Of a DNA stretch of 64,000 bases, positions 52,456 to 59,854 are shown piece after piece. The notes under the pieces were generated by a model. That model was not told the DNA's origin, did no database searches, and saw only the letters and a program-made list of their open reading frames with translations. The number at the start of each line of letters is the position of its first letter. Position 1 is the first letter of the stretch. The DNA lies in the NCBI GenBank assembly GCA_017540085.1, contig JAFYBQ010000028.1:62001-126000 (forward strand), written 5' to 3'. Source of the stretch: Synergistaceae bacterium (GTDB taxonomy: Bacteria > Synergistota > Synergistia > Synergistales > Aminobacteriaceae). The translations under genes and the position numbers were made by a program.

Positions 52456-53628
52456 TTATGATTTTTTGCCGACACGCCCGATTCCTGTCTGGTAATACTT
52501 CTTGAGCTTTCTGGGATTCGAGAGCATGTCAATCAATTCTGTTGACGTGAAGACACCTTCAGAGGCCATTTTTGCGAGTCCGCGCTCCTCCTCAAACGTT
52601 AGTGCCGTGTCAGAAGCCTGCGTTTTCTGAGGCGTTACGATTCCGCTTGGCGTTGCTTTGTTGTCGACTTTGAACGCACCGCCCGACGGTGTAAGCATTG
52701 TGCTTTTGATTTCACGTGGGCTTACTGCTGTGCGGAACTGGCTGGCCTTCATTGACTTGCTTCCGTTTGAGCCAATGAATGTCATTGTTACCGCCCTTCC
52801 GCCGTCATCGACTTCTGACACCTGAACCTCTGAGATTTCGCCGATGTCATCCCCTGTAACTTTCTTCACGGCGTTCTGTATTCTCTGCGCCGAAATTTTC
52901 GCGTTCCATGATGAGACGGGCGATTTGTAGTTGACTATCTCAGGGACTCCCTTCAGGTATGGATAATTCGTACCCCATACGTCAGAAATATCCGCCGTGT
53001 GTCCGCCGCTGTCTGAGTGGAAGTACGTAATCGCCAAATCTTTGCCGTAAGTCAGGACTTCACCTGCCGTGCTTGCGACAGCCTGATTCGTTTTCGCCGT
53101 CTCGACTCCTGCTCCCTTGTAGACCTGATCCGCGTCAGTGTCGACAACATCATAGCCCTTCTCGGCTCTGTTCATGCTCTGCTTCAGGACGTAGGTACGG
53201 GCGCAGATGGCCTGAGTCCGCAGTGCTTCATTGTGCCAGTTTGCGCCGACTTCAGCAGGGAGAACCCCGCACAAATACGACTCTACATCAATCACATTCA
53301 GCAGTCCCGCACGAGGCGTAATCATGAATGCCCCCCGGTACATTCTCCCTTTGTGCTGTAACAATCCCGCCCCCGAAATTCTCACAGGCAGGAGAAACTG
53401 ATGACCCATAATCACAGCATAGCCGCCGCTTACGGAAATTTCTGCGCTGTCTCCGAGATTGGCGAGTCGGCCTTCTGAGTCTGTCATAGTGAGCATTCCT
53501 TCTGTTATTCCGATAGAGTAAGAGCCGGAGTTTGACAGCCTCACATAGACATCACGCGCAAAACTTTCGCCCGGCCATGTGAGAACGAATGCCATAATGA
53601 CAAAAATTCTGATACGAATATCAATCAT
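52456..53628 (-). CDS. SpoIID/LytB domain protein interrupted by a stop codon
   Basis: 390 residues as read. Signal peptide IFVIMAFVLTWPGESFA; the SpoIID domain (LCGVLPAEVGANWHNEALRT, QAICARTYVL, YFHSDSGGHTADISDVWG, YLKGVPE) covers ~100-320. An in-frame TAA at 52456-52458 stops it just before the conserved GRGWGHGVGMSQWGA block, which follows in the same frame. Related proteins are lytic transglycosylases that cut denuded glycan strands; in non-sporulating bacteria they act in wall remodelling. Activity of the short form is doubtful. Its start overlaps the ruvC stop (ATGA). Confidence 0.85.
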   Translation of the reverse strand: MIDIRIRIFVIMAFVLTWPGESFARDVYVRLSNSGSYSIGITEGMLTMTDSEGRLANLGDSAEISVSGGYAVIMGHQFLLPVRISGAGLLQHKGRMYRGAFMITPRAGLLNVIDVESYLCGVLPAEVGANWHNEALRTQAICARTYVLKQSMNRAEKGYDVVDTDADQVYKGAGVETAKTNQAVASTAGEVLTYGKDLAITYFHSDSGGHTADISDVWGTNYPYLKGVPEIVNYKSPVSSWNAKISAQRIQNAVKKVTGDDIGEISEVQVSEVDDGGRAVTMTFIGSNGSKSMKASQFRTAVSPREIKSTMLTPSGGAFKVDNKATPSGIVTPQKTQASDTALTFEEERGLAKMASEGVFTSTELIDMLSNPRKLKKYYQTGIGRVGKKS

Positions 53629-54104
53629 CCCCCCTCATACAAAGAAAGACCCGCAACAGCCGCCGCGAGAGCATCTGCCGTGTCATCGGGTCTCGGTGTT
53701 TCCTCAAGTGATAATATTTCCCGCACTGCCGCCTGTATGTCGTGCTTTTTCGCCTTTATGTTTCCTGTTACGCTGCGTTTTATGCTGTTTGGAGTAAGCT
53801 CTATGAACGGGAGATTGTTTTCCGCAATGAGGAGCATTATTACTCCCCGCGCCTGATAAACATATTCAGCTGTCCTTGCATTTTTCCCGAAAAACAATTT
53901 TTCAACCGACACGAAATCAGGACAAAGAGCCGTAATTTTCTCCTGCAAGACGGTATGAAGTTTCAGCAAACGCTCTGTGAATTTCATTGCCGGAGTCGTC
54001 TCTATACAGCCGTAACCGACAGCGCAAAGCCCCGAATCCGTCATCATTACAGCACCGTAACCAAGTCGGGCAAGTCCGGGATCTATTCCCAGACATACAG
54101 GCAA
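53625..54104 (-). CDS. ruvC: Holliday-junction resolvase RuvC
   Basis: 159 residues starting with TTG. The four acidic catalytic residues are in LGIDPGLARLGYG (Asp7), VSVEKLFFGKN (Glu) and PDDTADALAAAV (two Asp). It starts directly after the yebC stop, a common neighbourhood. No ruvA or ruvB is in the window. Confidence 0.95.
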   Translation of the reverse strand: MPVCLGIDPGLARLGYGAVMMTDSGLCAVGYGCIETTPAMKFTERLLKLHTVLQEKITALCPDFVSVEKLFFGKNARTAEYVYQARGVIMLLIAENNLPFIELTPNSIKRSVTGNIKAKKHDIQAAVREILSLEETPRPDDTADALAAAVAGLSLYEGG

Positions 54105-54860
54105 CTAATCATCCTCGATCTTTGACGCTACCTCGTCAGGAATGTCAAAGTTAGAGTAAACATTCTGAACGTCGTCGTGTTCCTCAAGAGCGTCAACAAG
54201 CCGCAGAACTTTCCGCGCCGCTTCCGGGTCTGAGACTTCAACGGGAGTTTTTGCGATCATTGAGACTTCAGCATTATCTATGACATATTTCGCGTCCTCA
54301 AGAGCTTTCTGCAATGTGTCAAGGTCTGACGGCTCGCAGTACAGCGTGAAGCCCTCATCATTTGCTTCCATGTCGGACATACCCGAATCGAGTCCGAGAG
54401 TCATTAGTTCGTCCTCGTCAATATCTTTCCCTTTTACTTCAATGACTCCTTTTCTGTCGAACATCCACGCCACAGAGCCTTCCGAACCCATCTGCCCGCC
54501 GTTTCTGGCAAGGAGTGCGCGAATTTCGGGGGTAGTGCGGTTTCTGTTGTCGGTCATGACGTTCACGAGGACTGCTATACCTGAAGGGCCGATTACCTCG
54601 TAGGTGAGTTCGTCATATGAGATGTCGCCAAGCTCGCCCGTTCCGCGTTTTATGGCGCGTGTGATATTGTCGTTGGGTACGCTTACGGCCTTTGCGCGTT
54701 CGATGGCTGTCTTTAGGCGCATGTTCATGGCCGGGTCTCCGCCGCCGTCTTTGGCCGCGATGATTATTGCGCGCACGAGCTTCTGAAACAGGTTACCGCG
54801 CTTTGCGTCCTGAGCTGCTTTTCTGTGCTTGATGTTTGCCCATTTTGAATGTCCTGACAT
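54105..54860 (-). CDS. yebC: YebC/PmpR family protein
   Basis: 251 residues, full length: MSGHSKWANIKHRKAAQDAK, DNITRAIKRGTGE, NGGQMGSEGSVAWMF and DVQNVYSNFDIPD are characteristic. Relatives were described as transcription regulators and more recently as factors that help ribosomes through difficult (for example proline-rich) sequences. The window contains strongly Pro-rich proteins. It directly precedes ruvC. Confidence 0.95.
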   Translation of the reverse strand: MSGHSKWANIKHRKAAQDAKRGNLFQKLVRAIIIAAKDGGGDPAMNMRLKTAIERAKAVSVPNDNITRAIKRGTGELGDISYDELTYEVIGPSGIAVLVNVMTDNRNRTTPEIRALLARNGGQMGSEGSVAWMFDRKGVIEVKGKDIDEDELMTLGLDSGMSDMEANDEGFTLYCEPSDLDTLQKALEDAKYVIDNAEVSMIAKTPVEVSDPEAARKVLRLVDALEEHDDVQNVYSNFDIPDEVASKIEDD

Positions 54861-54917
54861 GTTAAATCACTCCTAAATATTAAAGATACCCCACTGTTTC
54901 CCACTTGTGAGGTGTTA

Positions 54918-55018
54918 CCCTCCTTCCGCTTGCGCTCCCTCCCTCCTTGTCAGGGGGGGACGAGAGACTCGCCCGTGTTCTTGCCTCCCCTGCGAAAGGG
55001 GAGGGCAGGGTGGGGTCG
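54918..55018. repeat. GC-rich palindromic intergenic segment
   Basis: Polypyrimidine and polypurine runs (CCCTCCCTCC, CAGGGGGGGA) surround a 7-bp hairpin CCTCCCC / GGGGAGG at 54984-55004. Composition differs sharply from the neighbours. It looks like a dispersed intergenic repeat and could also end nadE transcription. No gene. Confidence 0.5.
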
Positions 55019-55027
55019 GGGAAGATT

Positions 55028-55741
55028 TTATTTCCCGAAGAAAGGAATCGGCTTGCGTTTGTGTTCTGAGCGTCTCCGCATAACGTCAATGCGCTGTTTT
55101 GCTGACGGGTCATCAATTTTCCCGGACGCTAAATATTCGTCGAGTACGTCATACGTGAATCCCATATCGCCCTCATCAGTCTGTCCGTCAACGAGTCCCG
55201 CGCTTGGAGCTTTCGTGATGATTCGTTCGGGGACTCCCAGTATTTTGGCCATTGCCCGAATATCACGCTTCAGGAAGCTCACCAGCGGCAGCAAGTCAGA
55301 GCCTGAGTCGCCGTATTTCGTGAAGTATCCTGTCTCGTATTCTGACCTGTTGCTTGTCCCGCAGACTAAAAGCCCGTTTGACTGGCCGAGAGCGTAAAGC
55401 GTAACCATTCGGAGTCTGGCCTTCATGTTTGAGCGGACTAGGGGACTAAGATTCCCGCCGATTGCATCGCACATAACGGTGAATGTTTCTGACAGGTCAG
55501 CGCGGGTATATCTCACGTCAAGAGATTCTGCGAGGAGGATTGCGTCTTTCTCGTCATCGGGATTGCTTCCGCACGGCATAATCACGCCGAGTACACCTTC
55601 ACGGCCTAACGCTTCACGGCCTAACGCCGCAAGGACTGAGGAGTCAATTCCGCCGGAGAGTCCGAGAATTATTCCTTTCGCGCCGGCTTTCCCGACCTCA
55701 TCAGACAGCCATTTTTCGCACTGAATTACTACATCGCGCAA
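55028..55741 (-). CDS. nadE: NH3-dependent NAD+ synthetase
   Basis: 237 residues. The ATP-pyrophosphatase P-loop LSGGIDSSVLAALG is near residue 28; CGTSNRSEYETGYFTKYGD and KAPSAGLVDGQTDEGDMGFTYDVLDEYL are diagnostic. It lacks a glutaminase domain, so it uses ammonia. A 15-bp tandem duplication encodes LGREALGREG. A TATAAT-like box lies upstream on the minus strand near 55785-55790. Confidence 0.95.
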   Translation of the reverse strand: MRDVVIQCEKWLSDEVGKAGAKGIILGLSGGIDSSVLAALGREALGREGVLGVIMPCGSNPDDEKDAILLAESLDVRYTRADLSETFTVMCDAIGGNLSPLVRSNMKARLRMVTLYALGQSNGLLVCGTSNRSEYETGYFTKYGDSGSDLLPLVSFLKRDIRAMAKILGVPERIITKAPSAGLVDGQTDEGDMGFTYDVLDEYLASGKIDDPSAKQRIDVMRRRSEHKRKPIPFFGK

Positions 55742-55814
55742 GTCTTTGTGTTCCTCTCTATTTTGTGTGGATAAAATTTTCTGTATTATACACTCATTTG
55801 TTACAGCCTGAAGA

Positions 55815-56744
55815 TTATTCCGATGTTACGAGAATTTCGCCGTCCCCCGAAAACGCATAATCATGTTCACAGTTACACGGCACGAAAATATTTCCCCCCT
55901 TCAGCAGCCCGCACGAAAAATCACCGCACCTGAACACGCATTCACCGTCAATGCACATCATGAAGCGGAAGCCTTTTCCCTGAGTGTTACCCGTGAAAGG
56001 AGCGCGGAGTCTCTCAGCCCGAAATTTGTTGCAGCTCACTATGACATTTCCCGCCCGGCCCGGAGGCGTGATATTCAGCGGGAATGTGTTTGTTACGTCA
56101 AGTGCCTTGCGTATGTGAAGCTCCCGCGGCTTTCCGTCTGCGCCTAATCTCCCGTAATCGTATACCCTGTACGTTATGTTGCTGTTCTCTTGAATCTCTG
56201 CTAACGTTATCCCCGCCCCGATTGCGTGAATCGTCCCGGCAGGTATGAAGAACATATCACCGTCATTAACATAAATTTTCCTCAGAATGTCCGTTAATGT
56301 CTCATCCATTATTGCCCGCTCAAATTCACGCCGCGTAACATGCCTGCTGAAACCGAGATATATATACGCTCCTTCCTCATGGCCGAGAATGTACCACGCC
56401 TCAATTTTTCCCCGGCTGTGTTCGACTCTCCGTGCGTATTCCGTGAACGGGTGAACCTGAACCGACAAAGGCCGGGCAGCGTCAATCAGTTTCACCATAA
56501 GCGGGAAAGAATCATCAGGGCTGAATTTTCCTGAGACTATCGCCGGAAATCTCCTCACAGCCTCCGAGAGAGTCAGCCCGGATAATTCGCCGTCAAGAAT
56601 GATATTGTCCCCGTCCGGGTGAGAGGCTAATTCCCAGCTCTCAGCGAGAGTTTCAGACTCAGGAGTCTTCCTCCATGACGTTATGAGATTCTTACCGCCC
56701 CATATGTAGTCCTTGTAGACCGGCTTTAACCTGAACGGCAGCAT
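55815..56744 (-). CDS. manA: Mannose-6-phosphate isomerase, type I
   Basis: 309-residue zinc cupin enzyme interconverting mannose-6-phosphate and fructose-6-phosphate. PLMVKLIDAARPLSVQVHP (zinc ligands Gln and His), EAWYILGHEEGAYIYLGF, FIPAGTIHAIGAGITLAEIQ and SNITYRVYDYGR match. Placed 3 bases after alr on the minus strand, so the two are one unit. It supplies mannose units for surface sugars. Confidence 0.93.
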   Translation of the reverse strand: MLPFRLKPVYKDYIWGGKNLITSWRKTPESETLAESWELASHPDGDNIILDGELSGLTLSEAVRRFPAIVSGKFSPDDSFPLMVKLIDAARPLSVQVHPFTEYARRVEHSRGKIEAWYILGHEEGAYIYLGFSRHVTRREFERAIMDETLTDILRKIYVNDGDMFFIPAGTIHAIGAGITLAEIQENSNITYRVYDYGRLGADGKPRELHIRKALDVTNTFPLNITPPGRAGNVIVSCNKFRAERLRAPFTGNTQGKGFRFMMCIDGECVFRCGDFSCGLLKGGNIFVPCNCEHDYAFSGDGEILVTSE

Positions 56745-56747
56745 GAT

Positions 56748-57908
56748 TTACACCGACATTTTTCCGCCGTCAATGTAGACTCTTGGGACTCTTGCTGACG
56801 GAGCGCAGACTATCTCATGAATTATTGTCCCGGCGTTTTTCGCGGCAATGGGTGCAAGTTCCCCGTCAAGAATCACAGCGACATCCCCGGCTTTCACGTT
56901 CGGTACATCAGTAACATCAATCATCATCATGTCCATGCACACCCGCCCTAACACAGGACACGCCGCCCCGTGAACTTTCACGCCGTAATTGTTCGACAGT
57001 ACGCGGTGAACACCGTCAGCATATCCTGCGGGAATGACTGCGATAACAGAGTCGCGCTTTAGGGTATACGTTCGCCCGTAGCTTATTGTCGTTCCCGCCG
57101 GAAGATTCCTGACCGCCGTAATCCTGCTCTTGACGGTCATAACTGGGTGAAGTCCTAAGTTGCTTCCCTCGTTGCCTGTTTCTGTTGACGCATAGCCGTA
57201 AAGGACGAGGCCGAATCGTCCCATGTCTAAATGTGCCTCCGGGTAATCAATAACTCCCACAGAGGCCGCAGAGTGTACTATCTCGAAATCGCGTCCCATT
57301 CCGTGAAGGTACTCCCTTGCGTCAAGAAGCCGGGACAATTGCAGGCGCGTATAGTCAGAATCCCCGTCAGCCGCGGCAAAGTGCGTGAACATTCCTTCAG
57401 CATATAGCCCGGGCATGTTGCAGACTCCGAGAATCTCACGCGCTGTAGACTCTTTCCCACCGTCATCATCAGGCCAGTAAAATCCCGTCCGGCTCATTCC
57501 CGTATCAACCTTAATGTGAACGCGGATTGATTTCCCCGATGAGGCCGCGTAATCTGAGAGGGCTTTTGCGTTCTGAGAGTCGCCGACCGCCTGTGTGATT
57601 CTGAAATCGGCCATGAGTGAAGCGAGATCGGGAGTCGTTTGTCCGAGACATAATATCGGAATCGTTACGCCGTTTTTGCGGAGTTCGACTCCTTCCGGGA
57701 TTGTTGCGACCGCGAGCCAGTCCGCGCCGGAGTCCTGTAACTTTTTGGCGCATTGAGTCATTCCGTGCCCGTATGCGTTTGCCTTCACGACTCCGAGAAA
57801 TTTTGCTGACGGTGAAAGATGAGTCCTCAGAATTTTTGCGTTTAATGCGAGTGCGTCAAGATTTATTTCCGCCCACGTTCTTGAAAGCGCGAGTTCTAAT
57901 TCTGTCAT
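56748..57908 (-). CDS. alr: Alanine racemase
   Basis: PLP enzyme making D-alanine for peptidoglycan. 386 residues from the ATG at 57908. The PLP Lys is in VVKANAYGHGMTQ, VDTGMSRTGF is the second signature, and the catalytic Tyr is in the RTYTLKRDSVIAVIPAGYAD segment; CMDMMMIDVTDV is also conserved. It heads the alr-manA unit next to the long non-coding stretch. Confidence 0.95.
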   Translation of the reverse strand: MTELELALSRTWAEINLDALALNAKILRTHLSPSAKFLGVVKANAYGHGMTQCAKKLQDSGADWLAVATIPEGVELRKNGVTIPILCLGQTTPDLASLMADFRITQAVGDSQNAKALSDYAASSGKSIRVHIKVDTGMSRTGFYWPDDDGGKESTAREILGVCNMPGLYAEGMFTHFAAADGDSDYTRLQLSRLLDAREYLHGMGRDFEIVHSAASVGVIDYPEAHLDMGRFGLVLYGYASTETGNEGSNLGLHPVMTVKSRITAVRNLPAGTTISYGRTYTLKRDSVIAVIPAGYADGVHRVLSNNYGVKVHGAACPVLGRVCMDMMMIDVTDVPNVKAGDVAVILDGELAPIAAKNAGTIIHEIVCAPSARVPRVYIDGGKMSV

Positions 57909-58310
57909 CAAAAAAATTGCGCCGTATACCCCTTGCTTTCGCTATGGGGAGGAGGCGCATACCTCCTATTTCTTGTTGTAACGCCCAAGGGCGTGCGGGC
58001 TTTATATCTGCTAACATGAAACAGACCTCCGCCCGCTAGAGTAATAATCCTTCGCCAATGTTATCCTGCGGTTTTGTATGCTTGCAACACTGTCCCTACC
58101 CCTCAGAACTGCTTAATCACAAGCCGCAGTGCTACAGATTAGGATTTACGTCCGTAGGTGCCTATATATTCGCAGGCAACGTAGCTTACGCTAAGGCTAG
58201 TCAGTCAAGGCTTTTACAAGCCTCCGGCTTTAGCCGTGAGGTTACTGACTATGATTCTCCTTGTGGATTGTATGAGGGATATTATATCTTCACTGCGTAA
58301 TTTTTCAGAC
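57909..58310 (+). mobile_element. Relic resembling an IS200/IS605 (TnpB) right end with omega-RNA-like hairpins
   Basis: No intact gene. Several hairpins lie in series: AGGAGG/CCTCCT near 57950-57967, perfect ACGCCCAAGGGCGT at 57981-57994, and at 58198-58251 an 8-bp outer stem TAGTCAGT/ACTGACTA enclosing CCTCCGGCT/AGCCGTGAGG. The last structure (AAGCCTCCGGCTTTAGCCG then ACTGACTA) is of the kind found at the 3' end of TnpB genes, where it forms the guide-RNA scaffold. tnpA and tnpB are absent. Frames here are short and lack domain similarity that I recognise. Confidence 0.5.
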
Positions 58311-58371
58311 AAAAACGCCGGGCATATAGTGTAAAATACTCGCGCAAAATTTTTCGTTTACGTGAAGTGAT

Positions 58372-58382
58372 TGCACAGTGCA
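58372..58382. promoter_or_regulatory. Perfect palindrome upstream of the surface-operon promoter
   Basis: TGCACAGTGCA (5-bp arms around a single A) lies about 26 bases before the -35 box. It may be an operator. No regulator gene is nearby. Confidence 0.3.
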
Positions 58383-58407
58383 TACTGAAAGACAAGCAAT
58401 AACCCTC

Positions 58408-58437
58408 TTGACATTCCGCGAAAATCGTAATCATAAT
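58408..58437 (+). promoter_or_regulatory. Strong promoter of the surface-protein operon
   Basis: A consensus TTGACA (58408-58413) stands 18 bases from CATAAT (58432-58437). It is directly followed by the octamer repeat, so transcription should start at or inside that repeat, about 175 bases before the first ATG. Confidence 0.7.
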
Positions 58438-58441
58438 TGTT

Positions 58442-58485
58442 ACGGGCTTACGGGCTTACGGGCTTACGGGCTTACGGGCTTGGGC
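58442..58485. repeat. Octanucleotide tandem repeat (ACGGGCTT x5)
   Basis: Five exact copies of ACGGGCTT at 58442-58481 plus a partial sixth (GGGCT). The array starts 5 bases after the -10 box and so lies at the predicted transcription start and beginning of the 5' leader. Copy number is likely variable between strains. Confidence 0.85.
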
Positions 58486-58618
58486 TATTCATATGCGTAA
58501 AATCCCTTCACATATTCGGATTCACCTGACGAGATTTTTCCTTTGAGCGCAAATTCAGATGTGCGGATTCATTTTCCGTGCGAGTCATTCAACCACAAAC
58601 ATAAAGGAGAATCTCAAT

Positions 58619-59440
58619 ATGAGTATCAGAAAATTAACATCAATACTTATCACGGCATTAATACTTTTCGGCGCAACATCAGCATTCGGAGCAGAATACA
58701 AAACAAAACTCACGCTCACAGTCGCTCACGCCTCAACAACAGATGAGGCATACGTCCTCACTGTCCCTGCCGACCTGACGCTTTCAGGTTCGGGCTGGAA
58801 CTCAATCGGTAACGTCAACGTTGCTCATGACTCAACAAAAACAACGACAACATTCGACACTTCAAAGAAAGTTGTTGTTACTGCGTCATCACAGAACAGC
58901 GGTCTCACTAACACTACAGACAGCACCAAGAAAATCTCCTACACCTTCAAGAATGCTGAGACTGAAACAGGCGACGGTTCAAGCAATCTGTCGATCGAGT
59001 TCTCAGCGTCAGAAATCAACACTTCGGGCGGAACAAATAAGTCTTTCGGTATCGTAGTTGCCGACACAAGCAGTGCAAGCAACGGAACATACGAGGACTA
59101 CATCACCTACACGGCGGAAGTTCAGTCGGCAGCCACAACCACCACCGTAACATGGAATGCCTCTGACATAACCGGCAGCGGTAATTCATTCACCAAAGAC
59201 AACGTTACCATAACTGCCGGTAGCATAGATTTCCGCAATAAGACTTTCTATGAAGGCGGAACATTCACGACTACTCTTGGGAAATTCACCAAAATTGAAA
59301 TCACTGCCGGTGACTTGGAGGAGTTTAGTGGCGGCGAAGGCTGGTCAGGAGGTACATGGACAGGCACTGCGTCCAACAGCGTAGCGTTCGGTAGGGATAT
59401 TGCGCTAATTTCAACGATAGTCTTTACGATTGAGCAGTGA
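58619..59440 (+). CDS. Secreted beta-rich surface protein
   Basis: 273 residues from the ATG at 58619 (AAAGGAGA upstream). Signal peptide SILITALILFGATSAFGA. The mature part begins EYKTKLTLTVAH and is very rich in Thr, Ser and Asn, poor in Cys and Trp, with repeated strand-like segments: VPADLTLSGSGWNS, KVVVTASSQNSGLTN, GTYEDYITYTAEV and a second beta domain after residue 180. It looks like an extracellular adhesin or pilin-like subunit; no family is certain. The next gene starts on its stop (TGATG), and the third protein begins its mature part with the same YTTKLTLV pattern. Confidence 0.8.
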   Translation: MSIRKLTSILITALILFGATSAFGAEYKTKLTLTVAHASTTDEAYVLTVPADLTLSGSGWNSIGNVNVAHDSTKTTTTFDTSKKVVVTASSQNSGLTNTTDSTKKISYTFKNAETETGDGSSNLSIEFSASEINTSGGTNKSFGIVVADTSSASNGTYEDYITYTAEVQSAATTTTVTWNASDITGSGNSFTKDNVTITAGSIDFRNKTFYEGGTFTTTLGKFTKIEITAGDLEEFSGGEGWSGGTWTGTASNSVAFGRDIALISTIVFTIEQ

Positions 59441-59808
59441 TGAAGACAGTTTTACTCGCGCTGATTATCGCACTGGCCGCAAGTCCTGCATTCTGCGGAG
59501 AGATACATATTCCGGGCTATGAGGTGATTCACTTCAAGGCTGACAGTATCGAACAGCAGGTGTTTTTCCGAAACCCTGAGGAGAACGAAAGCTCTTTCAG
59601 AATGAGCATATACCTTTCTGACGGTTCACTCATCTGGAAGTCAAAGGACGTTCTTAATCCGGGAGAGGTCTTCCTGAGAATCGACCTCGAAAGGGAATTG
59701 AGGCGCGGAATTTACACTAATGCTCTTCTGAAGTATGAGTGCTGGACTGTTGACGGTAAATACAGAATGAACGGTGCAGAAATGCGGGTAACTCTGCTAT
59801 TCGAGTAA
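59440..59808 (+). CDS. Small exported protein of the surface operon
   Basis: 122 residues. Signal peptide VLLALIIALAASPAFCG, then IPGYEVIHFKADSIEQQVFF, RNPEENESSFRMSIYLSDGS, LNPGEVFLRIDLERELRRG and MNGAEMRVTLLFE. I recall similar small exported proteins beside surface beta-proteins in gut Firmicutes; their function is not known to me. The predicted all-beta single domain could be a subunit or chaperone-like partner of the first protein. It overlaps that gene by one base, so their synthesis is coupled. Confidence 0.78.
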   Translation: MKTVLLALIIALAASPAFCGEIHIPGYEVIHFKADSIEQQVFFRNPEENESSFRMSIYLSDGSLIWKSKDVLNPGEVFLRIDLERELRRGIYTNALLKYECWTVDGKYRMNGAEMRVTLLFE

Positions 59809-59854
59809 TGAAAGCAACACAAAATTTCAAGGAAGAAGGGAGGGAGGAAATATC

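Noticed and set aside
4499-52458. Stop-codon reassignment to explain interrupted genes
   Set aside because: TAA, TAG and TGA all occur as interruptions and all serve as normal ends of intact genes here, so a changed genetic code does not fit.
55608-55637. 15-bp tandem duplication in nadE as a phase-variation site
   Set aside because: Only two copies and a multiple of three, so it adds five residues without frame change.
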